Positions 56,730 to 64,000 of a stretch of DNA of 64,000 nucleotides are shown here, one piece after another (position 1 is the stretch's first letter; the number at the start of each line of letters is the position of its first letter). The notes beneath the pieces are model-generated. The model saw only the letters and a program-made list of their open reading frames with translations, made no database searches and had not been told where the DNA came from. A program made the translations under genes and the position numbers. The DNA comes from Amoebidium appalachense (taxonomy: Eukaryota; Ichthyosporea), in the NCBI GenBank assembly GCA_963693365.1, contig CAVNZM010000013.1:6200001-6264000 (forward strand), read 5' to 3'.

Positions 56730-57584
56730 TGTGCGTGTGCGTGTGTGACTGCGTGTGTGTGTCCACATCCTAACCATGTATATGCAGGGGGTCACCTGGG
56801 GAGACCGGCACAGTGCCCCGACGGTGTGTGGGACCTGATGAAGAGCTGCTGGGCCCCAAGAGCCAATCAGAGGCCGGATTTCGAGCACGTGGTAGAGAAT
56901 ATTCTGGAAATGTTCCAGGCCACGGCCGGTGACACGTGGGGGCACGATGATTGGGTACTGCTTGCAACACCACGGAGCATGGAGAGGTTGGACAGGCAGC
57001 CATGGGTCTCCCCTGCCGTGAGAACTGATTTGGAGGCAAACGGGCTGCCTTTTTTGCACGCACTCCGACCCCCGCCTCTCGGCCAATCAGGGGCGAGGTT
57101 CGCACCAAACGAACGGTCGTCATTGGTCAACGAATTGACGGATATGGAGGAGGGTAAAGCGAGTGACGGGGGTGGGGAAGAGGGAGAGGGGGATGAGGAG
57201 GGGGGTTACGTGGAGCTTGCTATGCCGGCAGAGAAGAAAGAAGTGACCGGATTTAGGGAGAGGTTACGCAGCCGCACACACAGCATGTACACAGCCCTAA
57301 GCACCCTGTTCAAGGGGCCAAATCCGTCCAGTCACCCCCGCATACCGCAAAGTGGGAGATGGAAATCGAGGTTGGGGTCGGATTTGGGTGCAAGGAGGAG
57401 GGGGTCACATTTGCAGGCGCCTGCAAGTATGCCCACAATAATAGCAGGGAACGGGGAAGATACACGGCCATTGTTGGGGGCGGAGGCAGACACACGTTAT
57501 GTGGAGGGTGTGGAGGAGATGGGGGGTGACGGGGTTTTGTTGGATGTGAATGAAAATTCTGAGGGGATGGCAAGGTCGTGTTAA
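48630..57584 (+). CDS. Seven-transmembrane receptor-like protein fused to a cytoplasmic tyrosine kinase
   Basis: Exons: 48630-48949 (one-base slip near 48905-48911), 49515-49849, 50408-50477, 50619-50683, 51667-51867, 52726-52956, 53718-53809, 54525-54774, 55738-55884, 56434-56554, 56788-57584; about 875 residues. The first 370 hold seven hydrophobic segments: LNVMFAVVSLCLLPYAMLML, RVVILLLVLTNAVLVASC, ILSFAVFTSLYVLSLECVAL, ITLLVSFWITQIVLLGG, LLSLANVVSVAVLNLLLIA, LVVLGAMVGCGSLLAGAW and YVIPHVAYCAIAILGY. A long basic loop precedes the sixth, as in GPCRs. The kinase has GEGQFGTVYRG, VAIKQ, the helix-C Glu in LLREAQLM, HRDVAARN (tyrosine-kinase type), DFGMAR, LPFRWAAPE, SDVYAFGTLLWEIFTDGDQP and CWAPRANQRPDFE. 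Oddities: about 15 extra residues between HRDVAARN and DFG, and no Tyr in the activation loop. The 220-residue tail has candidate phosphosites (GGYVELAM, DTRYVEGV). Intron phases agree throughout, so the fusion is not two neighbouring genes. Confidence 0.85.
51888..52395. repeat. G-run series followed by C-run series in one intron
   Basis: In the 7TM-kinase intron 51868-52725 the first part (about 51888-52060, 52141-52166, 52298-52320) is G-rich and the second part (about 52360-52395, 52610-52692) is C-rich, ending in a 30-base A run just before the acceptor. Confidence 0.85.
52998..53051. repeat. Poly-G tract, about 54 bases
   Basis: Follows (GGGT)n and (GT)n directly after a 7TM-kinase donor; a T-run/G-run composite lies later in the same intron (about 53427-53500). 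Confidence 0.9.
53829..53960. repeat. (ATT)n trinucleotide repeat
   Basis: About 44 units of ATT with rare ATC and GTT interruptions, starting 20 bases after a 7TM-kinase donor. This is the only long trinucleotide array of its kind in the window. Confidence 0.95.
56185..56427. repeat. Degenerate minisatellite of ATAATGGGAT / ATGATGAGAT units
   Basis: About 20 imperfect 10-base units (for example taatgggata, tgatgagata) fill the last part of the 7TM-kinase intron before exon 56434. The AT/purine-rich composition is unlike the neighbouring C- and CA-rich introns. Confidence 0.75.
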
Positions 57585-57696
57585 GATTCCCCACACACAC
57601 ACCTGCTCAGTCATGCGCGGGCACACATACACGGCACAACCGCTTTCACACTCCTATACACCAAAACACGCATGCGCGCACGCGCACACAGATACC

Positions 57697-57771
<75 letters not shown>

Positions 57772-58895
57772 CCAGACCACCACGCCATCACCCAAGGGCA
57801 CCACGGAAAGGACAGGTAATCCACCATGTATGTGCATAGATGTATGAGTTGTTGCAATGTCGGTGCTTGAAAAGGCGAGTATGGATGTCACCGTGTATAT
57901 AGAAAACAGTAGGGTTAAATTTACCCAATTATCTCATCGAGTGTAATTATGGACACCGTTTTATAGTCGGTTTGGATACGAGCATAAGGATTTGCCGTGC
58001 TTCTATTATAAAGTTGGGTGTCTTTTAATGAGAGGCAGTGTACATGCATGTGAGATAAAATGTGTGGATATGCAGTGATTCTAGAGAGATGGACATATAT
58101 ATTTAGGATAACCAAGTTTGATAGACGCATGCTATGTTAGTACCCCAGCGGTTGACTTCCCATCCCTATGGGTCGGTGTCTTGGTGTGTCGGGGATTCAA
58201 GACATGAAAGCTTAAGAGTTTAGGGGAATGTATTATTGGCAACTATAGCAGCGCTTTTAATATATAAATATCTTTTAATGTTATAAGGCCACGTGCAACA
58301 CGATGTAAAATAAATGGTATTCTTCTTACGAATTATGTTTCGGCCTCGTGTTATGCATGTATATGCACCATGAAGAAGATGTGGTGTGATGCATTGGACC
58401 AACGACCTGCCAACTATGATAGCCTAAATGATGGTGCTACATACAGCTATATGTACAGGCGATCCAATTGGCCAAGAGGCGATGATGTTACCTACGGTGG
58501 CCAACCATATGCATGGGTGTGGGTGCATTTGTGAGACCATTTGGGTCACACCGGAGACTTGCAGTGCGGTGTTGACCGAGCATGTACATACAACGATGTT
58601 GCCTGATACTATGCTATGATATGTTCACTGACCACCAATCAATGGACACGGGCAACAGAATACACACCATTTGTGGCCCCGAATACGCACGGTTGGCCAT
58701 GGGCGCAGGAGAACTTGCAGTCTAATATGGTGCCGACGAACTTCATTCACGCAATATTGCATATATAGATTATTAAAGTTTTTATAAAACAATAATAATA
58801 AAAATACGAATCTGACACAGGTTAGAAACGTGCAACTTGTGATTTCGGGCTAGACGGAGGTCTAATATTAGCTAATTAGTATGCGTATGGATGGT

Positions 58896-59069
<174 letters not shown>

Positions 59070-59187
59070 TGTTTGTGTGCATAGGTGTTATTTTTTTGAA
59101 GCCCCTCCGGGGGGGGGGGGGGGGGGGGGTTATCAAGTGGTTTGTCACAAGGCAAATTGGCAAAACAATAGATCTGGTTGAAGCAGG

Positions 59188-59193
59188 TTTATT
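59188..59193 (-). terminator. Likely poly(A) signal of AspRS gene
   Basis: TTTATT on the plus strand is AATAAA on the coding strand, about 365 bases after the stop codon at 59558. It is the nearest perfect signal I noticed. Confidence 0.4.
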
Positions 59194-59557
59194 GGAGGTT
59201 TGTTTCCACACACACTACACATGCCTGATTATACTGTCACCAAGCAGCACTGGAGGCTCAAAACAAAAAAAATAACACATGGCACTATATACACAGAAAA
59301 CCTAAAAAAAGAACTTATTAGCCCAACTGACTTGAAAATCATGCCGCATAATCACCTTCATGATTAAGCAGCACGTTTCATACGAGCTCTCAGTCAGCTT
59401 TCTCCACACACTAACACAAAAAACCAGACCACCCAACCTGCAATGGTATCCTTGGGCACACCGCACCCAATCCTAATCCACCAAAAAACACCCAATATCT
59501 ATCCACATCCTAGCGCTCCACAAAACTTACACCAACAGAATTGGTGTGCTGGTGTGC

Positions 59558-59812
59558 TTAGGGGGTGAGGCGCTTGGGGTCACGGGGGAACATGGACGAC
59601 TTGCGCACGTTGCCCAGGGCCAGGTAGAGCATCAGCACACGCTCCAGACCTGCACACACACACACACACGCTCAGTGCTTGTCACATGCATTTTCTTAAC
59701 ACACATTTGCAATCTAGAATTCTTTCCAGCTACATATTTTTGTGGACGAACCCCCTCCCCCCCCCTCCCCCCCCCCCCCCCCCCCTGGAAGCAAGTAGTA
59801 CACACACATACA

Positions 59813-59855
<43 letters not shown>

Positions 59856-60061
59856 CACTATATGTCCCAAAACAACACTTTATGTCCGCCCACCCCTTTC
59901 TGTTCCATTCGTGTTGTACTCAAAAAGCTGCCAGGTATGTCCGGGCAGGAAGACAAGATAATGCTTAGGTATTTTTTTTTTTTTTTTTTTTTTTTTCCTC
60001 GTGTGCATGGTGGTGATGGTGAGGAGGAGGAGGACGAGGTGGTGGTGGTGGGTGGGTGGGT

Positions 60062-60110
<49 letters not shown>

Positions 60111-60415
60111 ATGTTGCTTACCGATGCCTCCGCCACCGTGTGGGGGTGCGCCGTACTTGAAGGCATCGAGGTAGGCCTGGATGGTCGACAGGTCGATGTT
60201 GTGGTGCTTGGCCCGCTCAATCAGGAAGTCGGGGTCGTGCACACGCTGTGCACCAGAGAGAATCTCCTCCCCACGCATAAACAGGTCGTAGCTGTTGCTC
60301 AGCTCCTGAAAAAAAAAAAAAAAAAAAAAAAGAGTGGGGGGATAAGCAGGTGGTATACGGTGCGAAAGGATACGAAGACAAGGGGTATGGAAGTTCGGGT
60401 ATATAGGGAGGAAAA

Positions 60416-60472
<57 letters not shown>

Positions 60473-60638
60473 ATGCGTTAGAAGGTTGGAAATATGGAGG
60501 AAACAACCAAGAGCAACAACAAAACGTCACAAAAGTGGGAAACCCAAAATCAAACAATTTAAGCGTGCAGGCAGAAGACACTTGAGCAGGACCCATCATC
60601 AGGGGGGTTCCTATGCCTCCACAACAGCATGGGTTTGT

Positions 60639-60669
<31 letters not shown>

Positions 60670-61030
60670 GGGGGGGGGGATAAGCATGATTCACAGATTA
60701 CGGAGCACACATTTTTTCTGGACAACACAACGGAGATTGCAAAGCACACAAATTAGTTTGCATCACAGAAAGAGCCTATCATCAGTGGAAGCCCGAGTCA
60801 CCTGTTTGCGTGTGTGTGTGTGTGACTGTGTGTGTGTGTGTATTTGTGTGTGTGTGTGTTGGAGGGGGGGGGAGGGGAGAGGGGAGGGGAGGGGTAAACG
60901 TACGGGGTTGTTAGCATCGGGCATCGTGTAGAAGGGGCGCACACACAGGGGGAACTTGTCCAGCATGTAGAAGTCAGTGTCGTACTTGGCCTTAACGAGC
61001 TTGCCTAGGAACTTCTCGTTGGTCGTCCTG

Positions 61031-61066
<36 letters not shown>

Positions 61067-61201
61067 GGGGGGGGGGGGGGGGAGTAAGATTGTGTTAAAA
61101 TGTACAAAGTACACACCTGTAACAGAAAACACCATGCAGAGTGCAAAAGCACAGATGAGTGCATGCGTGTAGAGGAAAGGGAGGATGTGTGTGTGTGTGT
61201 G

Positions 61202-61250
<49 letters not shown>

Positions 61251-61514
61251 GGGGGGGGGGGGGGTCCGTACGTGAGATCCTCGGTAGGGGCCATCTCGAC
61301 CCCAGCCTCATTGAGCATCTTGACAGCATCGACATAGTTGAGACGGAGGGACGGCTCAAGGAACTTGAACTCCTCAAACGGGAACTGCTGCGACACTGGG
61401 GGAAAAAAAAAAGCGAACAGGTTTAGTATATGTGCTGGATACTTCGTTATATATGGTGCATAAGGGGATCTTCTATGTTTACATTATCGTGTGAGATGTT
61501 TCATTCATAACAAA

Positions 61515-61613
<99 letters not shown>

Positions 61614-62868
61614 CGTGCGTGTGCATGTGTGCGTGTGTGCAATAACACCAAGGTGTATCTTCTGTTACTCCTGTACACCCTATAGTCCATAACCATAATG
61701 TTGTTCATAGCCCTAATGCTCATATGATTGCTGCAGGTTTCGTTTCTGTAGTTCGTTCATGTGGTTGTTCCTTCCTGAGCGATACTGTAATACACTGGTA
61801 CTGCGTATTTGTTAAAGATCAGCAGGCAGTCTGCTTCTTGCCTCAATGCAGGCGCGGGAAGGAGGATAACTTGCCGATTTCGAGCTCGTGGGAGTAGCGA
61901 TCGCGCAGGCCCTTAAAGATGTGCACAAACAGGCGGTCCAGCATGTCCAGAACCTATAAATAGACACCCAATCAGATAGGAGGAATACAACCGGACTTGA
62001 AGCTATGAACAAACAGGTGGTCCCATATTGGGAACTTATAAATAGACATCCAATCAGGTTGAAAGAACAAAACGAGACCGGCTTTACATGGGCATGCAAT
62101 AAAAACTTGCATATAGCTGCAAACTTTGTTTACAAATGTCACCACAAGACATTATCGTGTGTGACACAGGGAAAGTTCATTCAGCCAAGAGGAACAAAGC
62201 AAGGATATCACGGGTGTGCACTGGGAATGTGATCTGAACAATCGTACTCACAAATCACCTCTGTCCCCTCCCCCCCCCCCCCACCACCACCACCCACCCA
62301 CCCACCCACCCACCCACCCACACACAAACACGCACACGCACACACACACCTCGTGGTAGTGTTCGTTGATCTCCATCTCCATATCCAGACCGGTGAACTC
62401 AGTCAAGTGCCTGTGCGTGTTGGAGTCTTCGGCACGGAACACTGGAAAAAGAGAAAAAGGGGGAAAAAACGGCAGTTACTGATTTGTACTTTTGTGTTTC
62501 GGATTACAAAATGCGGGTGTGTGTAGGGGCGGACACACGTGCATGCTCGGTTGTGTGAAGAGCTCTGTGTTCCACCGTGCACCTGTGTGTGAATCCTTGA
62601 GCCTATTGTGGTGGTATGCTGCTCCATGTGTGATTCAGATGTGCACGTGTACACGTGTGTACGGGTGTGCGTGTACCGTGTGTGTATGTGTGTGTAAGTG
62701 TGTGTACGTGTGTGTATGTGTGTGTAAGTGTGTGTACGTGTGTATATGTGTTGTGTACGTGTGTGTATGTGTGGGCATGTACGTGTGTGGTGGTGCATGT
62801 GTGTGTGTACACGTGGTTTTCGGGGTGTGTGTTGGTGGGCATACATGTGTGTCCTTGCCTGCATGACA

Positions 62869-62964
<96 letters not shown>

Positions 62965-63252
62965 ATGTTTGTCTGGGAGCGAGTGTCCGCGTGTCTCTCT
63001 CTCTATGTGTATGGGAGTGTGTGTATGTGTGTGCCTGCCGGTCTCCGTGCTTATATATCTGTGTGTGTGTATGTGTGTGTGTGTGTGTGTGTGTAGATGT
63101 GTTGTGCCCAGGACACTCACCAGGAGCAATCTCGAAGACCCTCTCGAGGTCACCGCAGATGGCCATCTGCTTGTACAGCTGAGGTGACTGCGCCAGGTAC
63201 GCACTGCCTGCTCACCCCAAGTCTTATTCACCTTCCCCTCCTCCCCTCACCT

Positions 63253-63291
<39 letters not shown>

Positions 63292-63650
63292 ACACCACCA
63301 CCGCCAACAACACACATGCACGCTTATGCACACAACGGCAGACACATGCACAGACAGACACGCACACAGATAGGCACACACGCACACGCAAGTGAACACC
63401 CGCACACGCAAGCGTATACACACACACACATACACACGCACGCGCATGTGCACATCCACACACACACTCACACAAACACCCACACACTCACACCCACCCA
63501 CCCACCCACCCACACCCACCCATCCACACAAACACACACATACACACGGTTAGGACGTACCCTTGAAGTAGGAGCACTTGAACACGTTTGCACCACCCTC
63601 AGATGCTGCGCTAATGATCTTGGGGGTGTGGATCTCCGTGAAGCCGTTTG
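59558..63650 (-). CDS. DARS1: Cytosolic aspartyl-tRNA synthetase, C-terminal part (start outside window)
   Basis: Class II synthetase charging tRNA-Asp. Eight minus-strand exons join in phase: 63650-63561, 63207-63121, 62441-62350, 61953-61875, 61395-61272, 61027-60904, 60305-60122 and 59649-59558, giving 289 residues to the stop, the same distance as from this point to the end of the human enzyme. Motif 1 region: [20 protein letters not shown]; then [20 protein letters not shown]; motif 2: [16 protein letters not shown]; then [34 protein letters not shown]; motif 3: [20 protein letters not shown]; ending [11 protein letters not shown] as in animal and fungal cytosolic enzymes. The donor after 61875 is GC (ATCG|GCAAGT), the best-known GC donor form. 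The anticodon-binding domain lies right of the window. Highly confident. Confidence 0.96.
60063..60109. repeat. Poly-G tract, about 47 bases
   Basis: A G run in the last AspRS intron, 12 bases from the exon at 60122, preceded by a T run (about 59971-59997). Confidence 0.9.
60418..60471. repeat. Poly-G tract, about 53 bases
   Basis: A G run directly bordering copy 1 of the 135-base interspersed repeat (60503-60636) in an AspRS intron. Confidence 0.9.
60503..60636. repeat. Interspersed repeat family, copy 1
   Basis: About 134 bases nearly identical (roughly 90 percent by eye) to 63769-63903. Shared blocks include aaaacgtcacaaaagtggg, gaagacacttga, cccatcatcaggggggttcc and tatgcctccaca. Both copies follow a poly-G tract and lie in AspRS introns. 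Confidence 0.85.
61204..61264. repeat. Poly-G tract near a splice donor
   Basis: About 46 G, one A and about 14 G lie immediately beside the AspRS exon boundary at 61272, that is, a C run starting a few bases into the intron on the coding strand. The T/C-rich pattern recurs at the donors 14336 and 17675 of the ACSL gene. Confidence 0.85.
61517..61611. repeat. (GT)n microsatellite, about 47 units
   Basis: Uninterrupted GT array (CA on the coding strand) in the AspRS intron 61874-61396, toward its acceptor side. Confidence 0.95.
62874..62963. repeat. (GA)n followed by (GT)n
   Basis: About 22 GA units join directly to about 22 GT units in the AspRS intron 63120-62442. Confidence 0.95.
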
Positions 63651-63711
63651 CTGTATGTGTGTGTGTACAGATTAGAGATTTGTTACTGGAAAAAGTGCGA
63701 GGCAGGAAGGG

Positions 63712-63761
<50 letters not shown>

Positions 63762-64000
63762 TGTATAGACAACAAAGAGCAACAGCAAAACGTCACAAAA
63801 GTGGGGAAATCCAAAATCAAGCAATTTAAGAGTGCAGGTAGAAGACACTTGAACAGAGCCCATCATCAGGGGGGTTCCTATGCCTCCACAAAAGCATGGG
63901 TTTCGACTCTTTAACCTCTCACGCGTGGTTCCCAACCCATACTTTGTTTCAACAGCAATAGGCGAGTCCACCACTCTTGGCCAAAGACGAGCAGGGTTGT
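63651..64000. other. AspRS intron running off the window
   Basis: Holds a poly-G run and repeat copy 2. The last 95 bases are unique but show no exon with AspRS-like coding, so the next upstream exon lies outside. Confidence 0.6.
63769..63903. repeat. Interspersed repeat family, copy 2
   Basis: Second good copy of the 135-base repeat at 60503-60636, again directly after a poly-G run (about 63714-63760). Weaker relatives sharing gagcc(c/t)atcatc preceded by CAAA-rich DNA occur near 12380-12480, 13015-13110 and 60680-60790. Confidence 0.85.

Overview
This is a window from a nuclear eukaryotic genome. Every well-recognised host gene is split by GT-AG introns (two introns look GC-AG). The introns are packed with homopolymer G or C tracts of 20-60 bases, long (CA)n/(GT)n and (CT)n arrays, and T-run/G-run composites. 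Most long open frames in the window are only translations of these repeats (poly-Thr/His, poly-Cys/Val, poly-Pro, poly-Gly). A classical tyrosine kinase (HRDVAARN, LPFRWAAPE) beside animal-like separase, ACSL and cytosolic AspRS suggests a unicellular relative of animals (Holozoa). An ichthyosporean-like protist is my best guess, but this is inference; nothing in the window names the species.

Layout: (1) 256-10425, plus strand: the C-terminal half of separase, 13 exons, with the His and Cys of the C50 protease. (2) 19879-11420, minus strand, convergent with separase: a complete long-chain acyl-CoA synthetase, 10 exons, 687 residues. (3) 22063-25496, plus strand, divergent from ACSL: a copper nitrite reductase (NirK) with a mitochondrial-type presequence, 3 exons, and one single-base frame break. 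(4) 25497-32241: mostly gene-poor, with one possible first exon of a small membrane protein on the minus strand near 29.3 kb. (5) 32242-42058, plus strand: an ankyrin-repeat, coiled-coil and SAM-domain scaffold protein, 11 exons. (6) About 43.2-48.4 kb: a GC-rich, intronless block with a broken sliding-clamp (PCNA-like) fragment, a long unrecognised ORF, a DDE transposase of the IS630/Tc1 type and a Pro-rich C-terminal region, bordered by GGCC-rich palindromic DNA. It looks like foreign DNA: an endogenised large-DNA-virus fragment or a large transposon. (7) 48630-57584, plus strand: a protein with seven predicted membrane segments fused to a cytoplasmic tyrosine kinase, 11 exons. (8) 63650-59558, minus strand: the C-terminal 289 residues of cytosolic aspartyl-tRNA synthetase, 8 exons, with its start outside the window.

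Exon models were built by hand by requiring splice sites, matching intron phase and family conservation at each junction. Reading frame closes over the whole length of separase, ACSL and AspRS. In the NirK, ANK-SAM and 7TM-kinase genes one junction or position is off by a single base. Several such slips also occur in the GC-rich block, so homopolymer sequencing error is a serious alternative to real mutation.

The genes do not form one pathway. The most notable items are the 7TM-tyrosine-kinase fusion, the mitochondrial NirK, the GC-rich block with clamp plus transposase, two foldback (MITE-like) elements, and the arrangement in several introns of G/GT runs near the donor and C/CA runs near the acceptor, which could pair and bring the splice sites together.
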